The notes under the pieces are model-generated. The model worked only from the letters and a program-made list of their open reading frames with translations. It was not told the origin of the DNA and searched no databases. Source: Aestuariivivens sediminicola (lineage in GTDB: Bacteria; Bacteroidota; Bacteroidia; Flavobacteriales; Flavobacteriaceae). Taken from it: 64,000 nt of DNA. Below, one piece after another: positions 25,706 through 33,927 of the stretch (its first letter is position 1; each line of letters starts with the position of its first letter). A program made the translations under genes and the position numbers. The stretch spans positions 558,001 to 622,000 of the forward strand of contig NZ_JAKMCM010000001.1 of assembly GCF_022662015.1 (NCBI RefSeq). Reading direction: 5' to 3'.

Positions 25706-26083
25706 ATGAAAAAACTATTTAAAATAGTTCTCGTGAGTATTATCCCATTGGTCGTATTTTCATGTTACTATGACGAATTCCCGGAAGAAATAGTACAAGA
25801 TGATGTGGTTATTGATCCTGACATTGTTGTCTCTTTTGCAGATGATATTGCACCCATATTTGTAAACTATAACTGTACACAATGTCATGATGCTTCAGGA
25901 CAAGCTCCAGACTTAAGCCCAGGAAATGCATATGCCTCTTTACTAGCAGGATATGTTAACCCCGGCAACAGCGGCTCGAGCACACTATACATTCAATTGA
26001 ATGATCTTGGTCACCAAAATGTAGATCCTGATGCGATAGCTTTAATTAAAAAGTGGATTGATGATGGCGCCGAGAATAACTAA
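25706..26083 (+). CDS. Monoheme c-type cytochrome lipoprotein
   Basis: A 125-residue protein with lipobox Cys20 (VVFSC) and one heme motif CTQCH at 57-61. The sequence around it (DDIAPIFVNYNCTQCH and L-I-K-K-W-I-D-D-G at the end) matches the PSCyt1/planctomycete-type cytochrome c domains that occur in many Bacteroidota lipoproteins. No clear distal Met was found; a His (GHQNVDP) could replace it. It follows the hexaheme gene and is followed after 16 bases by the barrel gene, so all three are one operon. Confidence 0.8.
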   Translation: MKKLFKIVLVSIIPLVVFSCYYDEFPEEIVQDDVVIDPDIVVSFADDIAPIFVNYNCTQCHDASGQAPDLSPGNAYASLLAGYVNPGNSGSSTLYIQLNDLGHQNVDPDAIALIKKWIDDGAENN

Positions 26084-26099
26084 CCCTAAAGATGTTACA

Positions 26100-26993
26100 A
26101 TGAAAACGTATAATATATTACTGTTTGTCTTATTAATTATTCCTGTTTTGTGCTTTTCACAGAAGAAGGCAAAAGACTCCATTGTTGAGCGACCCGCCCG
26201 TCCTGCTTTTGAAAGCGCTTCATTAATTGACAATGCCACAAACGTGTTATTTTCGAAAAATACTTTGGAAGTGGTAATGCAGCACAGATTTGGGCGTATA
26301 GAGGAAAAGAATTCTTTAGCCGGAATATATGGAGCAAATTCCAATATCAGAATCGCCCTGGCCTATTCTATTTTAGATTGGTTATCTGTAGGCTATGGTA
26401 TCACTCAAGAAAATAGAACGAGTGACTTTAGCTTAAAAGTTGGTTTGGCAAAACAGACCCGTTCCGGTAGTACACCCATTAGCATTAGCTATTACGGAAA
26501 TATAGCCATAGACGGTCGCTCTTTTGATACAAAATACCCTAATGGAGACTTTATTCCTCCTGATGCCGACAACGGTCCGTTCTTAAAACAACAAGACCGC
26601 TATTCCTATTTCCATCAGCTGGTTTTTACCAAACGATTTAGTTCAGACATCTCGTTCCAAATTGCACCGAGTTTATCGCATTTTAATGCGGTAAATTATG
26701 GTGGAGAGCATGATCGATTTGCCATAGCATTTGGTGGACGGTTTAAAGTAAGTCCTCAAACAGCACTGATTTATGATATTAGTGCCCCGATAACCCAGTT
26801 TGATAATAATAAATATAATGTAACAGGCTTTAGTTTTGGCGCAGAATTCTCAACTTCAGCCCACACATTTCAAATATTTTTAACCAATTTTAATGGCCTA
26901 TTACCTCAGTATAATTACATGAAGAACACCAATAATTTTTTCGATGGTGGCGCCAGAATTGGGTTTAACATAACCCGTAATTATAATTTTTAA
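26100..26993 (+). CDS. DUF5777-type beta-barrel protein
   Basis: With the chosen start (MKTYNILLFVLLIIPVLCFSQ) the protein has 297 residues and a clean signal peptide; an ATG 14 codons upstream lies inside the preceding gene and adds polar residues. The mature protein is made of alternating amphipathic strands and ends in the aromatic strand ITRNYNF, typical of outer-membrane barrels. The motif VLFSKNTLEVVMQHRFG fits the DUF5777 family. Inferred role: an outer-membrane porin or scaffold for electron transfer through the membrane with the neighbouring cytochromes, comparable in concept to porin-cytochrome conduits. No direct evidence of heme insertion exists here. Confidence 0.7.
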   Translation: MKTYNILLFVLLIIPVLCFSQKKAKDSIVERPARPAFESASLIDNATNVLFSKNTLEVVMQHRFGRIEEKNSLAGIYGANSNIRIALAYSILDWLSVGYGITQENRTSDFSLKVGLAKQTRSGSTPISISYYGNIAIDGRSFDTKYPNGDFIPPDADNGPFLKQQDRYSYFHQLVFTKRFSSDISFQIAPSLSHFNAVNYGGEHDRFAIAFGGRFKVSPQTALIYDISAPITQFDNNKYNVTGFSFGAEFSTSAHTFQIFLTNFNGLLPQYNYMKNTNNFFDGGARIGFNITRNYNF

Positions 26994-26999
26994 GACCAT

Positions 27000-27266
27000 A
27001 TGAACAACAAATCTGAAAAGAAAAGTCAGCTTTCACGAAGAGGCTTTCTACCCATTTTAGGTGGTAGTTTATTGTTGCCTTTTTTCGGAATGGGCAGTTC
27101 CAAAGATGCCTCGATCAAAACTCCGGAAGAAGACAGCTATCAAACCTTATTAAAACCTGACGGCACAACCGTGAAGGTAAAAGTGAGCACCTTAAAAAAA
27201 TCAAAAATTATCAAGAAGGATGTATCCAATACATCCTTGCTTAAATGGCTCGGTAAAAAGCTGTAA
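27000..27266 (+). CDS. Small Tat-exported protein with the N-terminal motif of the FeS subunits
   Basis: An 88-residue protein. SRRGFLPILGGSLLLPFFGM (residues 12-31) is a twin-arginine signal. The mature 55 residues contain LLKPDGTTVKVKVSTLKKSK. This matches the segment that follows the signal in the two iron-sulfur proteins downstream (LMTTDGSLIQVDASEVI and LLTPEGKLVQVPNSEI). There are no cysteines, so it binds no cluster by itself. It could be a Tat-linked assembly or docking partner. It is 6 bases after the barrel gene and 21 before the FeS gene. Confidence 0.65.
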   Translation: MNNKSEKKSQLSRRGFLPILGGSLLLPFFGMGSSKDASIKTPEEDSYQTLLKPDGTTVKVKVSTLKKSKIIKKDVSNTSLLKWLGKKL

Positions 27267-27287
27267 CCTAAAGTTGAAAATTCATTC

Positions 27288-28289
27288 ATGATGGAAGATA
27301 GTAAAAACTCCAGACGTAAATTTCTTGATAAAGGGCTGAAAATAGGATTCGCATCTGCTATTGGAGGGCTTGGTTTGTCTCAGCTTTCAGAAAAATTAGG
27401 GGCTTCAAACAAGGCAAATGACGGAGAAAAAATAGAGTTAATGACCACAGATGGTTCTCTAATTCAAGTGGATGCCTCGGAGGTTATCGAAATAGAGCAC
27501 TCAGAAGACCATGATACCAAATACAATGTTCGAGAGGGTTTTCCGAATCGAAAATTTGTAATGGTTATTGATCTCGCCAAATGTAAAAACGCCTTAAAAT
27601 GTGTTGTTGCCTGCAACAAGCATCACTATGTCACCGGTGAAAATGCCTGGCTTAAAGTTCATAAAATGCAAGAGTCAAAAGATACGGCACCCTATTGGAT
27701 GCCGAGAACTTGCATGCATTGTGATCAACCGGCATGTGTTACGGTTTGCCCTGTTGATGCCACCTTTAAAAGACGCGATGGATTGGTGCTGATCGACAAT
27801 GAGCGTTGTATTGGTTGCCGGTTTTGTATGGCGGCATGCCCTTATTCAATTCGTGTTTTTAACTGGAGTGAGCCGGAGCAAGGTGAAATGAGCGAGATTA
27901 CGCTAAACATGGTTGATTCATGTCATGACAATCCATCTATAGAATATGCAGGTGTTCCGAGTAGAAAAGGGACTCCTGATAAATGTGATTTTTGCCCTCA
28001 TAAAATACATGAAAATGAATTGCCACACTGTGTAACGGCCTGCCCTAATGGTGTCTTTTACTTCGGCGATAAATACGAGGATACGGTAACCAATGGCGAG
28101 GAAACATTACGTCTAAGCAAATTACTCAAAGATAAAGCAGGTTACCGATTATTAGAAGAATTAGGGACTTCTCCAAGCGTTTACTATTTACCTCCTGTAA
28201 ATCGTTTAGTCGAATTTGACAAAGGTCTGGAAAATTACAAGGAATTTGAATCGGTTGATAAACCCTATACTTTTGAAAATCCTGAATGA
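27288..28289 (+). CDS. Tat-exported four-cluster ferredoxin-like subunit (NrfC/HybA/PsrB family), module 1
   Basis: A 333-residue protein. SRRKFL at 8-13 and the hydrophobic stretch that follows form a Tat signal, so the protein is periplasmic. Four cluster motifs: C99-x5-C105-x3-C109; C142/145/150/154; C174/177/180/184; C233/236/248/252. In the first motif the second cysteine is replaced by Ala102, so that site may hold a [3Fe-4S] or other altered cluster. Known: relatives pass electrons between a catalytic subunit and an NrfD-type quinone-reactive membrane protein. The NrfD gene follows with an ATGA overlap. No catalytic subunit is encoded nearby. Confidence 0.88.
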   Translation: MMEDSKNSRRKFLDKGLKIGFASAIGGLGLSQLSEKLGASNKANDGEKIELMTTDGSLIQVDASEVIEIEHSEDHDTKYNVREGFPNRKFVMVIDLAKCKNALKCVVACNKHHYVTGENAWLKVHKMQESKDTAPYWMPRTCMHCDQPACVTVCPVDATFKRRDGLVLIDNERCIGCRFCMAACPYSIRVFNWSEPEQGEMSEITLNMVDSCHDNPSIEYAGVPSRKGTPDKCDFCPHKIHENELPHCVTACPNGVFYFGDKYEDTVTNGEETLRLSKLLKDKAGYRLLEELGTSPSVYYLPPVNRLVEFDKGLENYKEFESVDKPYTFENPE

Positions 28290-29608
28290 CTATGAAAAAT
28301 TATGATATCCTTGTAGAACATTTAGCCCCTAAAAAATTTGGAAAAAGAGGTAGAATTTGGGTTATTTTTTTGGTTGTTGTTATTGTTTTGGGACTCATTG
28401 CATACATTGATCAAATAAGACAAGGTCAGATTGTTACCAATATGCGCGATTATGCGCTTTGGGGCATATACATCTCAAATTTCGTCTTTTTTGTCGCAAC
28501 CAGTTTCGTAGGATCTGTTACCGTGGCCATTTTAAGATTAACGAATAATTCCTGGAGAACCCCTTTAGTTCGAATTGCTGAAATCATTACGTTCGCATCT
28601 ATTGTGATGGCCGGTTTAACCATTATGATTGATATGGGGCGTCCTGACAGATTATTAAACCTATTTATTCATGCAAGATTGCAATCCCCAATCACCTGGG
28701 ATGTCATTATAATTCCAACAACCATTGCCTTGAGTTTCCTGTTATTGTATTTTCCTCTTTTACCCGATTTGGGTATACTTAAAAAATATTACGAGAAGAC
28801 GAAACCCAAATTCAGCAAATGGTATGGGAAACTTTCGCTTAACTGGACCGGCAGTGAACGTCAGAAGTCAATACAAGAAAAATCCATTAAGATCATAGCT
28901 ATTTTAATTATCCCTGTTAGTATTATTCTACAAACTATAGATGCATGGTTGTTTTCGACCACCTATAGAATTGGATGGGATAGCACCAATATGGGGGCCT
29001 ATTTTATCTCAGGCGCTTTTGTTGCGGGATTAGGCGCATTAGTTACCATGGTTTACATTATTCGGAGGGTTAGAGGTTTGGACCATTATATTACAGATTA
29101 TCATTTTGATAAGCTGGGGAAATTTTTGGGCCTGGCCTGTCTAACATACCTCTATTTTAACATCAATGAGTATCTAATCCCAATTTTTACAGCACCTGTT
29201 GAAGAAGACATCCATTTAAATTCCTTGGTTTTTGGTGAATGGGCCCCCTTATTTTGGTTCTCACAGATCGTTGGTCTTGTTTTACCTCTGGTTATTTTAT
29301 TATTTAAAAAAGGCCGAAGGCCCGGACCTATGTTCATCGTTGGCTTAATGGTTGTTCTTGGTTCCTGGTGGAAACGATACATTATCGTTATACCGACACT
29401 TTTGCATCCTTTTTTACCTATTGAAGGTGTTCCTGAGTCCTGGCACCATTATTTCCCAAGTGCCCATGAATGGATCATCACGTTTGCAACTTTGGCGATG
29501 GCTTTATTGATTATTACGCTATGCGTCCGTTATTTACCGGTTATCCCCATACAACGAACAGCAGATGAAAAGAATATGACCACAAACAAGAAAACTACGG
29601 AATCATGA
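28286..29608 (+). CDS. NrfD/PsrC-type quinone-reactive membrane subunit, module 1
   Basis: A 440-residue polytopic protein with about nine or ten membrane helices. MRDYALWGIYISNFVFFVAT and IDMGRPDR are typical of the HybB/NrfD branch. Known: NrfD proteins bind menaquinone at the membrane and exchange electrons with a periplasmic FeS protein. Both junctions (with the FeS gene before and the Ig-like gene after) are ATGA overlaps, which points to strict co-translation. The FeS protein upstream is the obvious partner. It shares most motifs with the protein at 31,990-33,327. Confidence 0.88.
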   Translation: MTMKNYDILVEHLAPKKFGKRGRIWVIFLVVVIVLGLIAYIDQIRQGQIVTNMRDYALWGIYISNFVFFVATSFVGSVTVAILRLTNNSWRTPLVRIAEIITFASIVMAGLTIMIDMGRPDRLLNLFIHARLQSPITWDVIIIPTTIALSFLLLYFPLLPDLGILKKYYEKTKPKFSKWYGKLSLNWTGSERQKSIQEKSIKIIAILIIPVSIILQTIDAWLFSTTYRIGWDSTNMGAYFISGAFVAGLGALVTMVYIIRRVRGLDHYITDYHFDKLGKFLGLACLTYLYFNINEYLIPIFTAPVEEDIHLNSLVFGEWAPLFWFSQIVGLVLPLVILLFKKGRRPGPMFIVGLMVVLGSWWKRYIIVIPTLLHPFLPIEGVPESWHHYFPSAHEWIITFATLAMALLIITLCVRYLPVIPIQRTADEKNMTTNKKTTES

Positions 29609-30477
29609 AAAAGATGTTAAAATTTCCTGTTGTTTTTTTCCTAATCATCGGAATATTTATATCGTCTTCCGGTATATCATCAGTTTATGCCCAAAAAGCT
29701 AAAAAAAATACTGTACGGTTAAGAGTAGACTATATTAAAATTATGGACAGTATATCTTATTTTAATATAAAAGCGTTTTCGAGGGTGAATCGTGAAAATA
29801 TTGATGTCTCCGACATCGATTTAACCGTTTACAACGAAATTGACGATGAGAATATCGAATTAGGTTCGACCACAACTGACAGGAATGGTGAATGTAAATT
29901 TATTTTGAAAAATTTTAATACCATTGCATCAGACTCTACTGGCACTTATAATTTCGTTGTGAAGTTTAAAGGAAATGACACCTATAAAAAGGCTTCTAAA
30001 AGCGTTAGCTTCAAAGACGCCAGTATTGAAACAAATTTAACAACCAAAGACAGCATCAATTATGTTAGTGCCATTCTTAAAGAAACAATAACAGACAGTG
30101 TTTTAAGTGACAAATTGCTTAATGTTCAGGTTCAACGATTGTTTAGACCTTTAAAAATTGGAAAAGAATTTAACATGACCGATGAAAATGGATCGATTAT
30201 TGTAGCTGTAGATAATGACATTCCAGGAATTAATGGAAATTTGATGATTGAAGTGACATTAAGCGATAGTGATTCCTATGGTACAGTTAAGGCCTTAGTT
30301 AAAGCGCCATATGGTACTCCCATAGTTGAGGAATCGACCTTTGATAAGAGAACTATGTGGTCGCCGCGAAATAAAACACCGTTATTTTTGTTAATATTTC
30401 CGAACTTAATAATTTTTGGAATATGGGGTTTTATTCTATTTTTATTTTATAACTTATTCAAAATATCTAAATCTTAA
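29605..30477 (+). CDS. Membrane-anchored protein with two Ig/transthyretin-like domains, module 1
   Basis: A 290-residue protein: signal peptide (1-29, ending VYAQ), two beta domains of about 95 residues (35-130 and 135-235), then a linker (FDKRTMW) and a C-terminal membrane helix (about 259-283) with a short cytoplasmic tail FKISKS. The last 55 residues align with those of the protein at 33,331-33,927 (G-x-P, D-K-R-x-x-W, P-L-x-L, L-F-K-I). It is probably an accessory subunit of the FeS-NrfD complex that faces the periplasm. I know no named family. Confidence 0.7.
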   Translation: MKKMLKFPVVFFLIIGIFISSSGISSVYAQKAKKNTVRLRVDYIKIMDSISYFNIKAFSRVNRENIDVSDIDLTVYNEIDDENIELGSTTTDRNGECKFILKNFNTIASDSTGTYNFVVKFKGNDTYKKASKSVSFKDASIETNLTTKDSINYVSAILKETITDSVLSDKLLNVQVQRLFRPLKIGKEFNMTDENGSIIVAVDNDIPGINGNLMIEVTLSDSDSYGTVKALVKAPYGTPIVEESTFDKRTMWSPRNKTPLFLLIFPNLIIFGIWGFILFLFYNLFKISKS

Positions 30478-30487
30478 TTATATTATC

Positions 30488-30886
30488 ATGAAAGTATTGA
30501 AAACATTAACATTTATAGGAATTTTAATACTGAGTTTATATTCATTTACATCAGTATTTCAGGATGGCTGGAATATACCCGAAAAATATGTAAATATGGA
30601 AAATCCGACGAATCCTGATGAAGATCTGGCCATAGGAAAAGCCCTATACAGTAAGCATTGTAAATCATGTCATGGCAAGGAAGGCTATGGTGATGGCCCT
30701 AAAGCTGCTGAAATGGATGGAGACTTAGGAGATTTTTCCAGTGAAGAATTCCAGGAGCAAACGGATGGCGTACTTTTCTATAAAACATCCTTTGGAAAAG
30801 ATGATATGCCGGAATACACAAAAAAAATTCCTGAGGACGAGGACAGATGGCTAATCGTTAATTATATGCGAACACTAGCCGAATAA
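30488..30886 (+). CDS. Monoheme cytochrome c
   Basis: The chosen start gives 132 residues with a signal or anchor segment (6-22). A longer version that starts inside the preceding gene lacks a sensible signal and is rejected. The heme motif is CKSCH at 58-62 and the methionine in DDMPEYT (about 107) is a good sixth ligand, as in class I cytochromes. Known: such proteins carry electrons in the periplasm. It ends module 1 and is followed by a strong terminator. It probably links the FeS-NrfD complex to the upstream cytochromes or to a terminal oxidase. Confidence 0.88.
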   Translation: MKVLKTLTFIGILILSLYSFTSVFQDGWNIPEKYVNMENPTNPDEDLAIGKALYSKHCKSCHGKEGYGDGPKAAEMDGDLGDFSSEEFQEQTDGVLFYKTSFGKDDMPEYTKKIPEDEDRWLIVNYMRTLAE

Positions 30887-30904
30887 TTTTTTTGCTTCCA
30901 TTTT

Positions 30905-30933
30905 AAAAAACCGAACCTGTCGTTCGGTTTTTT
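30905..30933 (+). terminator. Strong Rho-independent terminator ending the first electron-transfer operon
   Basis: Perfect 12-bp stem AAAAAACCGAAC with loop CTGTC followed by T-rich sequence, 18 bases after the cytochrome stop. Confidence 0.9.
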
Positions 30934-30996
30934 TATTTTCACAGAATTCAAAGCAGTTGATATCACATTTTTATCATTTACCAAATATGCCAAACA

Positions 30997-31039
30997 TGAC
31001 ATAAGTCATCAAATTTCAGGGTTTTACATGCTATATTTA
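30997..31039 (+). promoter_or_regulatory. Promoter of module 2 with Crp/Fnr-type site
   Basis: TGACATAAGTCA (30997-31008; in the wider form ATGAC-ATAA-GTCAT a perfect inverted repeat) has its centre 29.5 bp before TATATTTA, one difference from TAnnTTTG. It lies between the terminator of operon 1 and the FeS gene, so module 2 has its own promoter. The leader would be about 35 bases. Confidence 0.6.
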
Positions 31040-31078
31040 GTCTTCGTGAAGATTGTTGGTTTAATTCAAAAAGTAATT

Positions 31079-31993
31079 ATGGAAGACAATAAACTAAGAT
31101 CTGATTCAAGGAGAGGATTTTTAAAAAAACTCTCCTCCGGAAGTATTCTTGCCGCAACAGGGCTGGCATTTAATTCACTTTCCTCCTGTAAGGATGAATC
31201 AACAGAAAAAACCACCTTATTAACACCTGAGGGTAAACTTGTTCAAGTGCCAAATTCTGAAATTGAAGCCATGGAACATTTGCAGCATGGTGCACCTCCT
31301 GAAGAAGCACGTCAAGGCATTCCGGGCAAAAAATATGTAATGGTTGTAGACCTGAGCAAATGCAAGAATGCCAGAAAATGTATTCATGCCTGTGATAAGC
31401 ATCACAACCTCACTCCTGAAAGACCCTATATAAAGGTTCTCGAAATGAAAGACAATGAAAAATCCTCCCCTTATTGGATGCCTAAAAAATGCTTTCAGTG
31501 TGACAACCCGCCATGCGTAAAAGTTTGTCCCGTTGGTGCTACCTACAAACGCACAGATGGGATTGTACTAATAGACAACGAACGCTGCATAGGCTGTCGC
31601 TTCTGCATGGCTGCCTGTCCCTATTCTGCAAGGGTATTCAATTGGGGCAACCCTCCGGAAGGCAAATTAGATATCCCCTATTCTCCTGAGACAAGTCTTC
31701 CGAGCAAACAGGGCACGGTAGCGAAATGTGATTTTTGTCCGGATATGCTTCGCCAGGACAAACTGCCGCATTGCATTACTGCCTGTCCTAATGGTGTAAT
31801 CTATTTTGGAAATGAACTTGAAGACGCCGTAACCAACGGTGAAGAAACCGTCAGATTAAGTACCCTTTTAAAAGATAAAGCAGGTTACAGGTATATGGAA
31901 GAACTTGGAACAAAACCTCGTGTTTATTATTTACCACCTGTAGATCGACTCTTCCCGTTTGAAAAAGAAAATTCTGAAAACAGCACATCATGA
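31079..31993 (+). CDS. Tat-exported four-cluster ferredoxin-like lipoprotein (NrfC/HybA/PsrB family), module 2
   Basis: The start was placed at MEDNKLRSDS, giving 304 residues; an earlier ATG lies just past the predicted transcription start, with no export signal before residue 17. SRRGFL at 10-15 is a Tat signal and FNSLSSC (Cys37) a lipobox, so this is a Tat-dependent lipoprotein. Four cluster motifs are present. In the first (C95, C101, C105) the second cysteine is Ala98, exactly as in the module 1 protein. It is about as long as and clearly paralogous to that protein. It is ATGA-coupled to the NrfD gene. Confidence 0.88.
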   Translation: MEDNKLRSDSRRGFLKKLSSGSILAATGLAFNSLSSCKDESTEKTTLLTPEGKLVQVPNSEIEAMEHLQHGAPPEEARQGIPGKKYVMVVDLSKCKNARKCIHACDKHHNLTPERPYIKVLEMKDNEKSSPYWMPKKCFQCDNPPCVKVCPVGATYKRTDGIVLIDNERCIGCRFCMAACPYSARVFNWGNPPEGKLDIPYSPETSLPSKQGTVAKCDFCPDMLRQDKLPHCITACPNGVIYFGNELEDAVTNGEETVRLSTLLKDKAGYRYMEELGTKPRVYYLPPVDRLFPFEKENSENSTS

Positions 31994-33327
31994 ATACACA
32001 TGTCAAACATCAGCAAGAGTTTAAAGACAGGAGAGAAAAGGACCTTTTAAGACATATTTTAAAGACCTCATGGCGTTATAAGCTATGGATAGCTTTTTTA
32101 GTTCTTGTTATAGCAATAGGGATGTATGGTTATTACAGACAGTTAAAATACGGATTGATTGTCACGGCGATGCGAGATTATACATCATGGGGCATTTACA
32201 TATCGAATTTTGTATTCTTCGTTGCCATTAGTCTCGTGGGATCTCTCTTTAGTTCCATTCTAAAGCTAAATAAGAATGAATGGTCTAAACCACTGACACG
32301 GATTTCTGAAATTATTGCTGTATCCGCTATTATATGTGCCATTGTCATTATCATTGTGGATATGGGAAGACCGGACCGGTTCTTTTATGTAATTAAATAT
32401 TTAAGAATTCAGTCGCCAATTATATGGGATGTGATTATTATCTCTACCTATCTGGTCATTAGTTTAATATTACTTTATTCCTCGTTGCTCCCGGATCTTG
32501 CCCTCTGTCGGGATCGATTAACGGTAATTCCTAAATGGAAAAAGAAATTATACAGAATTTTGGCCATTAACTGGCGAAACCACCCTAATCAACTAGCCAT
32601 GCTTCAAAAGGTGACTAAAATTTTAGCCATCTCTGTACTCCCGGTAGCATTTGCAATACACACGGTAACTTCATGGCTTTTTGCAACCACCTGGCGACCA
32701 GGATGGGACAGCACCAATTTAGGCCCATACTTTGTCTCTGGGGCTTTTATGGCCGGTGCAGCGGCAATAATTATTGCCATGTACTTTATACGGAAGTCGC
32801 TTCATCTTAAGGCTTATATTACAGAAGCTCATTTTGATAAAATGGGCAAATTACTGGTTCTATTATCATTGGTATACCTCTACTTCAACATTAACGAATA
32901 TTTGGGTCCTGCATTTAAGATGGTTGGTGTTGAAGGAGAACATATTATTGAGTTATTTGTTGGTAAATATGCACCAATGTATTGGTTTGTTCAATTAGGC
33001 GGTCTTGTATTACCTATTGTATTCTTGCTATTTAAAGGCATGCGTCGGTCGTTCCCCATCTTTATAATTTCAACTTTTATAATTTTAGGGGCATGGTTTA
33101 AACGGTTTTTGATCGTCATTCCATCACTTCAGCATCCCTATTTACCAATTCAAGGTGTTGATGAATCCTATTTACATTACGATCCGACATGGGAAGAATG
33201 GGCCATAACCCTTGCTTCATTTGCCTGGTTTTTATTAATTATTACGGTCCTTATAAAGCTATTTCCAGTAATACCGATAAAAAAGCACGAGCATGTCTCA
33301 AAACGTCACCCAATTCTAAATTTTTAA
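31990..33327 (+). CDS. NrfD/PsrC-type quinone-reactive membrane subunit, module 2
   Basis: A 445-residue polytopic protein paralogous to the module 1 NrfD along its whole length: MRDYTSWGIYISNFVFFVAI, VDMGRPDRF, and W-x-S-T-N-L-G-P-Y-F-V-S-G-A-F align with it. The N-terminus carries about 40 charged cytoplasmic residues before the first helix. Known role of the family: quinone reaction at the membrane. It overlaps the FeS gene by ATGA and ends 3 bases before the Ig-like gene. Confidence 0.88.
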   Translation: MNTHVKHQQEFKDRREKDLLRHILKTSWRYKLWIAFLVLVIAIGMYGYYRQLKYGLIVTAMRDYTSWGIYISNFVFFVAISLVGSLFSSILKLNKNEWSKPLTRISEIIAVSAIICAIVIIIVDMGRPDRFFYVIKYLRIQSPIIWDVIIISTYLVISLILLYSSLLPDLALCRDRLTVIPKWKKKLYRILAINWRNHPNQLAMLQKVTKILAISVLPVAFAIHTVTSWLFATTWRPGWDSTNLGPYFVSGAFMAGAAAIIIAMYFIRKSLHLKAYITEAHFDKMGKLLVLLSLVYLYFNINEYLGPAFKMVGVEGEHIIELFVGKYAPMYWFVQLGGLVLPIVFLLFKGMRRSFPIFIISTFIILGAWFKRFLIVIPSLQHPYLPIQGVDESYLHYDPTWEEWAITLASFAWFLLIITVLIKLFPVIPIKKHEHVSKRHPILNF

Positions 33328-33330
33328 AAT

Positions 33331-33927
33331 ATGAAAACTAAAATTCTTCATAGTGCCTGGGGTTTGAAAATATCATGTTTGGTTTTTATTATGATATTTA
33401 ACGCTAATATAGTGTGCGGACAAGACGATGAAATCAAGGAAGAGGCAAAAATAGCCTTATCTTTTAATGAAGATGACAGATCTAAAATAATAGTAGCCAC
33501 AGCAACCAACATAAGTAACGAACCTATTGAAGACCTTGAATTATATTTTTATATCAAAAGATCCTTCAGTAATTTACCAATTGGTGATTTTTTTAATTCT
33601 ACAGATGAAACCGGGGTTGTTGAAGTTGAGTTTCCAGCTGATCTTCCCGGTGATTCTGAAGGAAATGTTACGATTTTAGTTAAATTAATGGATTCTGATC
33701 TTTATAATGATCAGACTATTGAAACTGTCAAAAAATGGGGTGTTCCATCGCCTTCACCAGATCATATAGACGAGAAACGATCGCTATGGGCCGCGGCAGC
33801 GAATGCTCCAATCCCGCTTATCATCATTATTAGTGCTTTAATTTTTTCTATTTGGTTTATTATTTTTTATATCATCTATATACTCTTTAAAATAAATAAA
33901 ATCGGAATCATTGATTCAAAACCTTAA
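33331..33927 (+). CDS. Membrane-anchored protein with one Ig-like domain, module 2
   Basis: A 198-residue protein: signal peptide (about 1-30), one beta domain (40-130), then a linker with G-V-P-S-P and D-E-K-R-S-L-W, and a C-terminal membrane helix (about 160-188) ending LFKINKIG. The C-terminal third is homologous to that of the module 1 protein, but one of the two beta domains is absent. The conserved order FeS, NrfD, Ig-TM in both modules suggests that it is a fixed third subunit. Confidence 0.7.
   Translation: MKTKILHSAWGLKISCLVFIMIFNANIVCGQDDEIKEEAKIALSFNEDDRSKIIVATATNISNEPIEDLELYFYIKRSFSNLPIGDFFNSTDETGVVEVEFPADLPGDSEGNVTILVKLMDSDLYNDQTIETVKKWGVPSPSPDHIDEKRSLWAAAANAPIPLIIIISALIFSIWFIIFYIIYILFKINKIGIIDSKP

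Noticed and set aside
29605-30886. Longer start for the monoheme cytochrome at 30,416
   Set aside because: It would overlap the preceding gene by 62 bases and add a non-signal N-terminus; the ATG at 30,488 begins a clean export segment.
27288-33327. Assignment as a DMSO reductase, polysulfide reductase or HybAB hydrogenase module
   Set aside because: No molybdopterin or NiFe subunit gene exists in the neighbourhood, so only the electron-transfer part can be named.
27288-33927. The two FeS-NrfD modules as an assembly duplication
   Set aside because: The paralogues differ at many residues and in length, one FeS protein is a lipoprotein, and the third subunit has one beta domain rather than two.
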